A stretch of 64,000 nucleotides of DNA from UBA2030 sp049969475. Its GTDB lineage: Bacteria; Bacteroidota; Bacteroidia; Bacteroidales; TTA-H9. Positions 8,228 through 16,633 of the stretch are shown piece after piece. The DNA is taken from positions 6,225 to 70,224 of the forward strand of contig JBMFOU010000018.1 in the NCBI GenBank assembly GCA_049969475.1. The letters run 5' to 3'. Below the pieces are notes generated by a model, which was not told the DNA's origin, did not search any database, and saw only the letters and a list, made by a program, of their open reading frames with translations. Both the position numbers and the translations under genes were made by a program. Within the stretch, counting starts at the first letter, position 1. Every line of letters begins with the position of its first letter.

Positions 8228-9346
8228 CTAACTTTCCAACTCAATCATAGGACTGTTCTCATTTTCGGGTGCGGTAAGCGTTTGTTGGCGAAGGATTTTG
8301 CCCGATTCGCTCTTATAAATTTTTGACACAGGTATTAGGGCTACGGGACGCTCGCGACTAGAGAACAATGGGATGAGCGTTTGCTTAAGTTCTTTGATGT
8401 CACCCGGCGTGATAAGGCTTGCCTCGGCAACAATTACGGGAACTTCGCCCAACAGCGGATGAGGGCGGGAGGTAATGAAAAAGGGTCCCGTGAAAAAAGA
8501 GGCCAGGCGTTGTTCCAGTTGTTCGGGATAGAGTTTGATGCCTCCGGAATTGATGACAAAGTCGGCTCTCCCGAGCAACAAAAATCGTCCGTCGGGGAGT
8601 ATCTCAGCCACGTCGTTGGTTTTTATTTCGTTATCAAGAAACGGTGCCTGAATGCGCAAACAGCCGTCAGTATCAATTCTGAATTTTACACCAGGAAGAG
8701 GGTTAAAAGCCGGGGGCTGCTCGCCAGCCCTTCTTACAGCTACATGCGTGAGCGTTTCGGTCATGCCGTAAGTTATCCATGCACTGGGATGAATTTGTGA
8801 TAGTTGCTCTTCAGCATGGGGAGGCAAAGGTGCTCCACCAATGAGTAGGATGCGGGTCTGGTTCAATACATGGCGGGAGTCTGGATTCTGCAGAGAGGCC
8901 ATCACCTGTGCCGGAACCAGGGCCGCAAAATCGGGGGCAAACGCAACCGATGCCAACGGGTCGAGGGTGGGCGGAACAACGATAAGATTCAATCCACAGA
9001 CTATAGCACGTACGATCATCATTTTACCCGCAATGAAGCGGGTATCGAGGCAGAGCAGGGCATTCATCCCTTCCTTAAGTCCGAAAAAATGGCAGGTGCG
9101 CAACGCCGATTCAATCATGGCCTGGCGGGTAACCTGCATAGCCTGGGGAGCACCCGTGGAACCCGAGGTATGGATGGTTATAGTTGGATTTTTAGGGTCA
9201 TACCATTCAAGGAGAAAATGGGCCAAATTTTTTTCCCAGGGATGAGCCGCCGAGCTGAGTAATTGATGCGCCCAGTGGGTAACCTGCTTAGGGCTCATCC
9301 TCTTACCATGGAGGGGCAATGGTATTTGTAACGGTTCGGGAGTCAT
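8228..9346 (-). CDS. menE: o-Succinylbenzoate-CoA ligase (MenE)
   Basis: Adenylate-forming enzyme that activates o-succinylbenzoate to its CoA thioester, the substrate of MenB. The 372-residue product has the AMP-binding P-loop-like motif TIHTSGSTGAPQ, the YGMTET motif, LLGRADFVINSGGIKLYPEQ, and the C-terminal catalytic lysine segment SESGKILRQ. The start at 9346 is set by an ATGA overlap with the menC stop. The frame stays open further upstream into menC, but that extension (~78 residues) has no family similarity. The N-terminal portion is short compared with MenE of other phyla (450+ residues), as is common in Bacteroidota. Last gene of the men operon. Confidence 0.9.
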   Translation of the reverse strand: MTPEPLQIPLPLHGKRMSPKQVTHWAHQLLSSAAHPWEKNLAHFLLEWYDPKNPTITIHTSGSTGAPQAMQVTRQAMIESALRTCHFFGLKEGMNALLCLDTRFIAGKMMIVRAIVCGLNLIVVPPTLDPLASVAFAPDFAALVPAQVMASLQNPDSRHVLNQTRILLIGGAPLPPHAEEQLSQIHPSAWITYGMTETLTHVAVRRAGEQPPAFNPLPGVKFRIDTDGCLRIQAPFLDNEIKTNDVAEILPDGRFLLLGRADFVINSGGIKLYPEQLEQRLASFFTGPFFITSRPHPLLGEVPVIVAEASLITPGDIKELKQTLIPLFSSRERPVALIPVSKIYKSESGKILRQQTLTAPENENSPMIELES

Positions 9347-10392
9347 AAGCCGGGTAAATGGACGTTCCAGGAAACCTTTGGATTGTGATGAAGCATACCA
9401 TGGGCAATGAAAAGGGGGGAAGAGAAATTGTTGCTGAACAGCTTTCCAGTCCCCAGCCCTTGAACTCCCTGGGCATCCATGTGATGTGCCCATTGGGCAA
9501 TGGCATTTAGGCCTATGTTTGATTCGAGAGCGGAAGTAATCCACCAGCCTATGTTGCGGGCACCGGCCAGTTTTATCCATTCTTCAGCTCCTGAAAAACC
9601 TCCGTGAAGCGAGGGCTTGAGGATAATGTATGCAGGCCGGATAGTATCCAATAATTCAATTTTTTCCTGTAAGGACGAAACGCCTATGAGTTCCTCGTCG
9701 AGTGCTATGGGAATGGGACTTTTCTCGCAAAGCAGGGCCATAGAGGTGGGCTGCCCCTGCCGAATAGGCTGCTCGATGCTGTGGATTTTATAAGGGCTGA
9801 GGCGTTCGAGTTTGTGCAAGGCTTCACAGGGAGCGAATGCCCCATTGGCATCGAGGCGCAGCGTGAGGTCTTGTGCAGAAAAGGTTTTCCGGATAAAGCC
9901 CAGAATATCAAGTTCCGTTTCAAAATCCAGGGCTCCGATTTTCATTTTCAAGGTAGTAAAGCCCTCTTCCACTTTCTGCCGGATTTGCCTGCGCATTTCT
10001 TCGGGCGGACTCATCCATATCAGGCCGTTGATAGGGATGGCCTGTTTTCCTTCCGTAAAAGGACTTGGAAACAAAAGTCGTTTTCCACCGGTCTGCCAAT
10101 CGAGCCAGGCAGTTTCGAGGGCAAATCGAAGGGCAGGAAAAGCTGCACTCAACCCGGGGTTGCTGAGCCACACATCGGGTTGGTTCTCAATTTCGTTCAG
10201 AATGGAGCCGATGTTTGTGTTTAACTCTGGAGAAAGCCCTGGCAATACGCTGCATTCACCTATTCCAATGATATCCGGTTGGTCGGGGTGGGTAAGCAAC
10301 AGAAACCAGCTGTCCTTCTTCGTCAGCACACCGCGGGAAGTACCGGCAGGCTGGTGAAAATGAAGTATGTGATGGATAACACTGATTTTCAA
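9343..10392 (-). CDS. menC: o-Succinylbenzoate synthase (MenC)
   Basis: Enolase-superfamily dehydratase converting SHCHC to o-succinylbenzoate in menaquinone synthesis. The 349-residue product has the catalytic lysine pair in LKMKIG, metal ligands in LRLDANGAF, SIEQP and IALDEEL, and the second catalytic lysine in ILKPSLHGG. It overlaps menE by four bases (ATGA), indicating translational coupling. A 119-base gap to menA upstream shows no terminator. Confidence 0.92.
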   Translation of the reverse strand: MKISVIHHILHFHQPAGTSRGVLTKKDSWFLLLTHPDQPDIIGIGECSVLPGLSPELNTNIGSILNEIENQPDVWLSNPGLSAAFPALRFALETAWLDWQTGGKRLLFPSPFTEGKQAIPINGLIWMSPPEEMRRQIRQKVEEGFTTLKMKIGALDFETELDILGFIRKTFSAQDLTLRLDANGAFAPCEALHKLERLSPYKIHSIEQPIRQGQPTSMALLCEKSPIPIALDEELIGVSSLQEKIELLDTIRPAYIILKPSLHGGFSGAEEWIKLAGARNIGWWITSALESNIGLNAIAQWAHHMDAQGVQGLGTGKLFSNNFSSPLFIAHGMLHHNPKVSWNVHLPGL

Positions 10393-10511
10393 TGGCGGAA
10401 TTCTTTTTGTGGGCTGATTACTGGAATCACTTAAATAAGAAATGCAGTTCCTTTTGTTGCCTGAATGGAGGTGAAAATTCGGATATTTTCATCCCTTTTT
10501 AAATCATCAGT

Positions 10512-11417
10512 TCAACTCATCGCAATGGCAAGGCCGATAAGTAAGGTGGTTACAAACGTACCCAGGGCTACCTTTTTTAATTCGGGGTCCAAATGGGGAT
10601 TTTCCTGAGTTTTCCAAACCCTGGCAAGATGAAGCCCGAACCAGGGTAGGGCGAAGGCCAATGGTAAGAGGCTGAGCGTATCTTTCATATAATTCACTAT
10701 ATAAATCAGCAGGCTTACAAGTGCACTCCCCACCAGAAGGGTGTGATAGGTCTTAGACCTTTTGAAACCTAACCTGACAGCGATGGAGCGTTTGCCAGCA
10801 GCCGCATCGCTTTGCATATCACGCATATTGTTCACGTTCAGCACGGCCACACTAAGTAGGCCCACCATTAGGGTAGGCCAGATAATCTGGGGCGGAAGCT
10901 GATGGGTGTGCAGGAAGAAAGTTCCCGTTACTCCCACTATTCCAAAGAAAAGGAATACGAAAAGGTCGCCCAGACCGTAATAGCCATAGGGTCGGCGGCC
11001 TACAGTGTATCGTATGGCGGATGCAATGGCTCCAAGGCCTAGTAAGAGAAAGAGCAGCGCAATTGGGCTTACTAGATTTTCAAAACCCTCATAAATAAGC
11101 CAGAGGCCAGATATTAATGCTCCTAAGGAAGATACAACCATAGCCGTTTTCATGGCCGAAGGGCTGATGGCTCCGCTTTGTACCGCACGAGCTGGGCCCA
11201 CCCGGTTTTTATGGTCCAGGCCACTGATGGCATCTCCATAGTCGTTGGCAAAATTTGACAGGACCTGCAGAAACAGGGTAGTAACCAATGCAAGTGTAAG
11301 GATGAGCCCGGAGAATTTCCCTTCATTTAGGGCGGCAAAGCTGCCCATCAATGCACTTGAAAAAGCGAGGGGTAGCGTCCGCGGCCGTGCTGCTTGCATC
11401 CAGGCCTTAAGTTTCAT
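10512..11417 (-). CDS. menA: 1,4-Dihydroxy-2-naphthoate polyprenyltransferase (MenA)
   Basis: Integral-membrane UbiA-family prenyltransferase joining the polyprenyl side chain to DHNA to give demethylmenaquinone. The 301-residue product has about eight or nine hydrophobic segments, the first Asp-rich motif NFANDYGDAISGLD (near residue 56) and the second motif NNMRDMQSD (near residue 195), both needed for Mg-pyrophosphate binding. Six bases separate it from menB upstream. The methyltransferase that would complete menaquinone (MenG/UbiE) is not in the window. Confidence 0.93.
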   Translation of the reverse strand: MKLKAWMQAARPRTLPLAFSSALMGSFAALNEGKFSGLILTLALVTTLFLQVLSNFANDYGDAISGLDHKNRVGPARAVQSGAISPSAMKTAMVVSSLGALISGLWLIYEGFENLVSPIALLFLLLGLGAIASAIRYTVGRRPYGYYGLGDLFVFLFFGIVGVTGTFFLHTHQLPPQIIWPTLMVGLLSVAVLNVNNMRDMQSDAAAGKRSIAVRLGFKRSKTYHTLLVGSALVSLLIYIVNYMKDTLSLLPLAFALPWFGLHLARVWKTQENPHLDPELKKVALGTFVTTLLIGLAIAMS

Positions 11418-11423
11418 GGCTTA

Positions 11424-12248
11424 TTAAGGGAATTTGGGGAATTTGGAAAAATCGGGTTTGCGCTTTTCGAGGAAAGCCCGACTGCCTTCCTGCGATTCCT
11501 CTGTCATGTAATAGAGCAGAGTAGCATTGCCAGCCAGTTCCTGTAATCCGGCTTGTCCGTCGAGTTCAGCATTCAGACACATTTTAATCATTCGCAGCGC
11601 CAGCGGGCTATGCTGCATCATGGTCTTGCACCATTCCACGGTTTCGTCTTCCAATTGTTCGAGCGGGACTACTTTATTCACCAAACCCATTTCGAGCGCT
11701 TCCTGGGCTGTGTATTGCCGGCAGAGGAACCAGATTTCCCGGGCCTTTTTCTGCCCCACGATTCGGGCCAGATACGAAGAGCCAAATCCTCCGTCGAAAC
11801 TTCCCACTTTGGGGCCCACCTGACCGAAAATGGCATTTTCGGAAGCTATGGTCAGGTCGCAAACTACATGCAATACATGGCCACCGCCTATGGCATATCC
11901 ATTGACCATGGCTACTACGGGCTTGGGCAGCGAGCGAATCATGCGCTGCAGATCCAGCACATTGAGCCGGGGAACTCCATCTGTTCCTACATAACCCCCA
12001 TGCCCTTTAAAGTTCTGGTCGCCACCACTGCAAAATGCCTTGTCCCCTTCACCCGTTATCACCACAACGGCTATGTCATTGTTTTCCCGACAGATATGCA
12101 TGGCATCCATCATTTCCTTGATGGTGTCGGGAGTGAAAGCATTGCGGTAGCGGGGCCGGTTGATGGTAATTTTTCCTATACCTTCAAAAAACTCAAACTT
12201 AATGTCCTGATAATCTTTAATCTTAATCCAGTTGCGCTTTTCACTCAT
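11424..12248 (-). CDS. menB: 1,4-Dihydroxy-2-naphthoyl-CoA synthase (MenB)
   Basis: Crotonase-fold Dieckmann cyclase turning o-succinylbenzoyl-CoA into DHNA-CoA. The 274-residue product has the MenB signature CSGGDQNFKGHGGY near residue 74, the oxyanion-hole segment GYAIGGGHVLH, and GQVGPKVGSFDGGFG. Normal length. It is six bases upstream of menA. The 143-base gap to menD holds a small hairpin (12353-12372, AAAATTAT arms) that could attenuate read-through. Confidence 0.95.
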   Translation of the reverse strand: MSEKRNWIKIKDYQDIKFEFFEGIGKITINRPRYRNAFTPDTIKEMMDAMHICRENNDIAVVVITGEGDKAFCSGGDQNFKGHGGYVGTDGVPRLNVLDLQRMIRSLPKPVVAMVNGYAIGGGHVLHVVCDLTIASENAIFGQVGPKVGSFDGGFGSSYLARIVGQKKAREIWFLCRQYTAQEALEMGLVNKVVPLEQLEDETVEWCKTMMQHSPLALRMIKMCLNAELDGQAGLQELAGNATLLYYMTEESQEGSRAFLEKRKPDFSKFPKFP

Positions 12249-12391
12249 TGTTATAATTGTTTATGGATGTTTTTTTCTGGCTAGTTAGTAGGTGTCTTGA
12301 AACATCAACCCCCGAAGGTTTTTTCCCTAATCTCTCGAGAACGGCCTGAACAAAAATTATTCCGATAATTTTCTGGGAGGATTGATAGTCA

Positions 12392-14089
12392 TCAGGAGTT
12401 TCTGAGGTTTTGAAAATACTGTTTCAAAATTAAAGCACTTTCAGGGCCTGGAGTTACTATTTCAATAACAGCCGGTCGCTGATATGGTTTACCGTAGCGG
12501 TGACGGAGGACTTCGCGCAGACTCTTAAAATCGTCTGCCCTCAAATATTCTGCACCAAAAGTTTCAGCCAGACCTTTGGCGTGCGTTTGATGGGTGGTTT
12601 CGATAAAGGGTTCGAGCTCCTGATACCTATCAGGTCCTTCGATGATGCGGAAAATGTTGCCCCCTCCGTTATTGATCAAAATTATGGTAAAATCAGGTGG
12701 TAAATGCTTGTTCCAAAGGGCATTGCTTTCATAAAAAAAGCCTATGTCGCCGGTGATTACTGTTACGGGTTTATTTGCGATTTGCGCATGGCCAGCAGCG
12801 GTAGATATACAACCGTCTATGCCGCTGGTGCCCCGATTTCCAAAAAATTCCTTGCCTGGTTGATGATCCAAAAGTTGGGCATATCTTATGGGTGTACTAT
12901 TCCCCAAATGAACAATCATATCTTTAGGTAATGCAGTGAATATTTCCTGATAAACAAATAAATCGGTGAAGCTGGTATGGGCCATATAACGCTGATGCCT
13001 CTGCTCAGCTCGTTTTTTTACCAGCAACCAGGCTTCCCGATAGGCTGAGTCATTATTTTTATGGTTAACTACACCTTCCAGGAAGGTTTTTGTTTGCATA
13101 AAAAAGGTGTGTGTTAAGTGCAGGTAGGTGTCCACATGGAATGTATCGGGGTCGGGGTGGATGTTCCAGTGCTGGGCAATGGGCCATTGGCGAAGCAATG
13201 CCTTGATTTTTTTGGAGACAATAGCTCCGCCGAGCGTCACCAGCAGGTCGGGCTGTAGTTTCGTTTTCTCCTGTTCCGACATCGATTCTATGACCCGGTC
13301 TATACAACCAATAAAGTTAGGGTGGTACACGTTAGAGGTCGTCTCGGTCAGGATGATGACGGATGGATCGTCGGCCAATTGGGCAAGGAGATTTTGCAAG
13401 GTTACTTGGGGCATCATCTGTCCGACCAGGAGCATTTTTTTTGCGTTCGTTTTCCAATGCTTGCTGAATTCTTCCGAAAGCTTTTCCTGGGCAGGCTTTA
13501 CGATGTGCATCAGGGGGTAATGCTTATTCGAAAAATCTGAGGGATTTTGAGCATCAGGTACTTCTAGGTTGTATAAAGGCTCACGCAAAGGCAGGTTAAC
13601 ATGGATAGGGCCTGCCACAGGAAAAACAGCCCGGTCAATGGCTGAGTTGATGAGTCGGGCGACATACCTCTCGTTGGGACTGTCTTCTGGCAAGCTGATG
13701 CTATACCGTACATGCTTGGCGAATACATCTTTCTGGCGTAGGGTCTGTCCGTCGCCCTGATCAATCCATTCAGCCGGGCGGTCAGCCGTAATGGCAATAA
13801 GGGGTATTTGCTGATAGAAGGCTTCGGCCAGTGCCGGATAATAATTGAGAGCAGCCGTACCCGAGGTGCACAACAGCGCAACTGGTCTTTGCAGTCGCTG
13901 GGCCATGCCAAGCGCAAAAAATCCTGCTGCCCTCTCATCGGGAATACTGTACATTCTGAAAGCCCCGGTACGGTTGAATAAAATGATGACGGGTGCATTT
14001 CTCGATCCTGACGAACTAACCACATGAGTTACCCCTTTTTTTATTAACAGGTGAGCCAGGATTTCAATATTTTTTTTGTCGGGTGTCAT
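12392..14089 (-). CDS. menD: SEPHCHC synthase (MenD)
   Basis: Thiamine-diphosphate enzyme condensing isochorismate with 2-oxoglutarate: 2-succinyl-5-enolpyruvyl-6-hydroxy-3-cyclohexene-1-carboxylate synthase. The 565-residue product has an N-terminal Pyr domain (SSGSRNAPVI near residue 25; CTSGTAALNYYPA near residue 73) and a C-terminal PP domain (NRGTSGIDGCISTAAG near residue 393; GDIGFFYE; NNGGGNIFR for ThDP-Mg binding). Three bases separate it from menF upstream, so they are surely co-transcribed. Confidence 0.95.
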   Translation of the reverse strand: MTPDKKNIEILAHLLIKKGVTHVVSSSGSRNAPVIILFNRTGAFRMYSIPDERAAGFFALGMAQRLQRPVALLCTSGTAALNYYPALAEAFYQQIPLIAITADRPAEWIDQGDGQTLRQKDVFAKHVRYSISLPEDSPNERYVARLINSAIDRAVFPVAGPIHVNLPLREPLYNLEVPDAQNPSDFSNKHYPLMHIVKPAQEKLSEEFSKHWKTNAKKMLLVGQMMPQVTLQNLLAQLADDPSVIILTETTSNVYHPNFIGCIDRVIESMSEQEKTKLQPDLLVTLGGAIVSKKIKALLRQWPIAQHWNIHPDPDTFHVDTYLHLTHTFFMQTKTFLEGVVNHKNNDSAYREAWLLVKKRAEQRHQRYMAHTSFTDLFVYQEIFTALPKDMIVHLGNSTPIRYAQLLDHQPGKEFFGNRGTSGIDGCISTAAGHAQIANKPVTVITGDIGFFYESNALWNKHLPPDFTIILINNGGGNIFRIIEGPDRYQELEPFIETTHQTHAKGLAETFGAEYLRADDFKSLREVLRHRYGKPYQRPAVIEIVTPGPESALILKQYFQNLRNS

Positions 14090-14092
14090 GGG

Positions 14093-15175
14093 TTAGATGG
14101 TTTGCGTAGAGTAGAGGGTTCGTAGCAATGCTGCAGATAGGGTTCCCCGTTTGAGGTTAATTTCGTCCCATTCAGCTTCAGGTATGGAGTCTATTGTGAT
14201 TCCGCCACCAGCGAAGATAATGGCCTCTGTAGTTCCCAATCTTGCACACCTCAGATTAACAAATAAGCGAACCTGCTGGTTCGAAACCAGACCTGCAAAA
14301 CCTGTATAAAGTCCACGGGGATGGGGTTCGTTTTCCCTGATAAACTGCAAGGCTTCTTCCTGAGGAATGCCACAAACGGCTGGGGTGGGATGTAGCTTAA
14401 AGGCAATATGCAGTGCCTCGTTTTGCGAACAATCTATCCTGAACTTTGTACACAGATGGCGGATAGCCCCGGCTCTCATTTCCTCCGGACCACGCATCTC
14501 AGGTGTGTTTTTTGTTTCCTGATGTAGAATCTTTTCGATATAAGTTACCACCCAGTCATGTTCGTGGGCTTCCTTTAGCCCCCAGCTTGTATCTGAGTTG
14601 GCGGGCAAGGTACCAGCCAGGGCCATGGTTTGCAGTTGTCCCATTTCCCATTGAACGAGGGTTTCGGGACTTGCCCCTGCCCATAAACCCTGTCCAGGTA
14701 CAAATGCAATATAACAATAGGCGTCAGGATAGAGCGCGCAAAGGCTCTCAAAAAGTTGGGCACTTCGATGAGGCCCTCCCCAACTTTGCCGGAAAACGCC
14801 TGAAAGCACAATTTTTTTGACTTTACTATCACCTATAAAAAGCAAAGTCTTTTTTATCAACTGAAGATAAGTTTCTTGTTGGGTTTCATTGTATTGGGCG
14901 GTGTCCCAGATAGGCTTATCCGATTTTAGAGCAAATGCTGCTGGATTCAGAGGATGTAAAAATAAAACAGAGGATTCGTCGGGATCGAAAGGGGCAAAAA
15001 GGAAGCCTTCTTTTCCAACCCAGGGCTGAGAAAGGGTTAAGGTTTCTGTCGTAGCAGGAATAAAAATATGTGCGACGGAATCGCCTGGCATTCGATAAAG
15101 AACAAAGGGATATCCGCTGACTGCCAGAAGGTTGATTAAAGGTTGATGTTCTTTTCGGTATTCGGGTACTTCCAT
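14093..15175 (-). CDS. menF: Isochorismate synthase (MenF)
   Basis: Chorismate-binding enzyme making isochorismate, the entry step of menaquinone synthesis. Motifs: KKIVLSGVFRQ, YIAFVPGQGLWAGASPETL, ALAGTLPA, HPTPAVCGIP and YTGFAG, all in the C-terminal chorismate-binding fold. The start is ambiguous. An ATG at 15256 would overlap the upstream thioesterase gene by 46 bases; the ATG at 15175 starts just after it, with PFVLYRMPGDS about 22 residues in, as in relatives. I use 15175 (360 residues). Confidence 0.9.
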   Translation of the reverse strand: MEVPEYRKEHQPLINLLAVSGYPFVLYRMPGDSVAHIFIPATTETLTLSQPWVGKEGFLFAPFDPDESSVLFLHPLNPAAFALKSDKPIWDTAQYNETQQETYLQLIKKTLLFIGDSKVKKIVLSGVFRQSWGGPHRSAQLFESLCALYPDAYCYIAFVPGQGLWAGASPETLVQWEMGQLQTMALAGTLPANSDTSWGLKEAHEHDWVVTYIEKILHQETKNTPEMRGPEEMRAGAIRHLCTKFRIDCSQNEALHIAFKLHPTPAVCGIPQEEALQFIRENEPHPRGLYTGFAGLVSNQQVRLFVNLRCARLGTTEAIIFAGGGITIDSIPEAEWDEINLKRGTLSAALLRTLYSTQTI

Positions 15176-15210
15176 TTCGGAATAAAAAGAATGCAAATGT
15201 AAGAGGTAAT

Positions 15211-15618
15211 TTAGTTCTTTTTGTCGATAACCAACACGCTGAGGCGGGAGCGACATATCAGGCGTTGTTTTTCGTCTGTGATTCTGATATCCCAGACATG
15301 GAGGCGGGGCGAGCGAGCCATGAGTTCTGCTTCGCCGGTAACAAGCCCGGAAGTGGCTTTGCGCAGGTGAGAGGCATTGATCTCAATACCTACAATGGCC
15401 TGGCGGTCTGAGTCGATAAGGGCTAATGAGCCCATGCTGCCCAGCGACTCGGCCAGGGCTGCCGAAGCCCCTCCGTGCAATAACCCAGCGGGTTGTATGG
15501 TTCTATGATCCACTGGCATGGTGCCCCGGATGTAGCCTTCATGATATTCTGTAAAAACAATTCCCAGGCTTTCCATCAGCGTGCCGGGAATCAGGGCATT
15601 CATTTGTTCCAATGTCAT
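15211..15618 (-). CDS. DHNA-CoA hydrolase-type hot-dog thioesterase
   Basis: PaaI/YbgC-type hot-dog thioesterase of 135 residues, first gene of the men operon. QPAGLLHGGASAALAESLGSMGS (about residues 42-64) is the hallmark, with Glu in ALAES as the likely catalytic carboxylate. Position in a men operon supports a role as the 1,4-dihydroxy-2-naphthoyl-CoA hydrolase that frees DHNA for MenA; the family also contains general acyl-CoA thioesterases. Preceded by a good promoter at 15638-15669. Confidence 0.82.
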   Translation of the reverse strand: MTLEQMNALIPGTLMESLGIVFTEYHEGYIRGTMPVDHRTIQPAGLLHGGASAALAESLGSMGSLALIDSDRQAIVGIEINASHLRKATSGLVTGEAELMARSPRLHVWDIRITDEKQRLICRSRLSVLVIDKKN

Positions 15619-15637
15619 ACATGCCTTTGTTTACATG

Positions 15638-15669
15638 CAAAGGTAGCGTGTTAGGATGGTTTCCCGAAA
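15638..15669 (-). promoter_or_regulatory. Promoter of the menaquinone operon
   Basis: On the minus strand TTTC (15666-15669), a 20-base spacer, then TACCTTTG (15638-15645), an exact -7 match. Predicted start of transcription ~15 bases before the first gene's ATG. Confidence 0.65.
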
Positions 15670-15707
15670 ATGTTCTTGTATTACGCTATCCTAGCTGAAT
15701 GACGGTA

Positions 15708-16631
15708 TCAGCGATTTTTTGGGAAAATGAGGATGGAGTCGGGCAGGGTGTGACCGGCCTTCTTAAAGATCGGCAAGCCACCGTCGGGGTCGAGAAGAAA
15801 CCGGAGATATTCCTGGGCAAGGCCGGGGTTGGGAGCATTTTCTGGCAATGCCACTCCGTATAGAATGGTGCTTCCCTGAAATCTTAACGTATCGGTGCCT
15901 ACTCGGGGACTGAGATTCACGACAGCAGTTTGATACAAGGCCTCAAACTTCGTATCAGAAAGATTAAGCGAATCGGGTAATTCAAGGAACAGTAAGCCAT
16001 GCTGTAGGGCCAGCGATTGGTATACAAAGATGTAATCCACATTTCGCGTTTCGAGCAGGGCCAAAAGGTCGGTCTCCTTGGGGCGAATGAGGTGTTCGTC
16101 TTTTTTCAGGAGGTTTTTATACAAACCGGGTTGGTGGTAGTATTTTTCGGCCAGCTGCCAAACGAAAAGGGTGCGGTATCCGCAGGGATCGGCCCGGGGA
16201 TCGGAGCGGGCAAAGGCTACATCCTTGCGCATTAAAATCTCGTACCAGTTGGATGCATCGATTTCTTTGCTATAGTGAGAATCCTGGGTGTAGGCTAATC
16301 CGAGGGCATTACTGGCAAAACCATACCACTGGCTAACATAATGGGGCCAGAGTAATTTTTCGATGACAGAAACATCGGCCGAAATGAATATGTCGCATGC
16401 CTTGCCTAAGTCGGTTATTTTGCGTGCCGATTCCACACTACCGGCTGCTTCATGCAGGATTTCTACCCCGGGATGAAGCTTCATGAACTGCGCAGAAACT
16501 TCTCTCACGGGTTGGCTCACGCTTCCCGCATGAAAAATGATGAGGGTTTGTTTTTGCGAACTCCTTGACTGGCATCCTGCTCCCAGTAGAATAATAATAC
16601 CGAGAGCTATCCACAATTTATATTTTACCAT
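15708..16631 (-). CDS. wtpA: Tungstate/molybdate ABC transporter substrate-binding lipoprotein (WtpA type)
   Basis: Periplasmic oxyanion-binding lipoprotein of 307 residues. The signal peptide ends LLGAGC (lipidated Cys about residue 20). The mature part closely follows the WtpA pattern: LIIFHAGSVSQP, EAAGSVESARKITDLGKACD, ISADVSVIEKLL, and FARSDPRADPCGYRTL. This pattern separates WtpA from ModA and sulfate-binding proteins. It begins two bases after the stop of the upstream barrel gene, so it is probably in one transcript with that gene and the TPR gene. Its ATPase and permease are not here but at 58.5-60.4 kb. Whether tungstate or molybdate is preferred cannot be told from sequence. Confidence 0.9.
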   Translation of the reverse strand: MVKYKLWIALGIIILLGAGCQSRSSQKQTLIIFHAGSVSQPVREVSAQFMKLHPGVEILHEAAGSVESARKITDLGKACDIFISADVSVIEKLLWPHYVSQWYGFASNALGLAYTQDSHYSKEIDASNWYEILMRKDVAFARSDPRADPCGYRTLFVWQLAEKYYHQPGLYKNLLKKDEHLIRPKETDLLALLETRNVDYIFVYQSLALQHGLLFLELPDSLNLSDTKFEALYQTAVVNLSPRVGTDTLRFQGSTILYGVALPENAPNPGLAQEYLRFLLDPDGGLPIFKKAGHTLPDSILIFPKNR

Positions 16632-16633
16632 GT

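Noticed and set aside
9347..9580. N-terminal extension of menE into the menC gene
   Set aside because: The ATGA overlap at 9343-9346 gives a natural start, and the extra ~78 residues have no MenE similarity.
11553..12284. A 243-codon plus-strand frame opposite menB
   Set aside because: menB motifs on the minus strand are complete; the opposite frame shows no similarity to any family I know.
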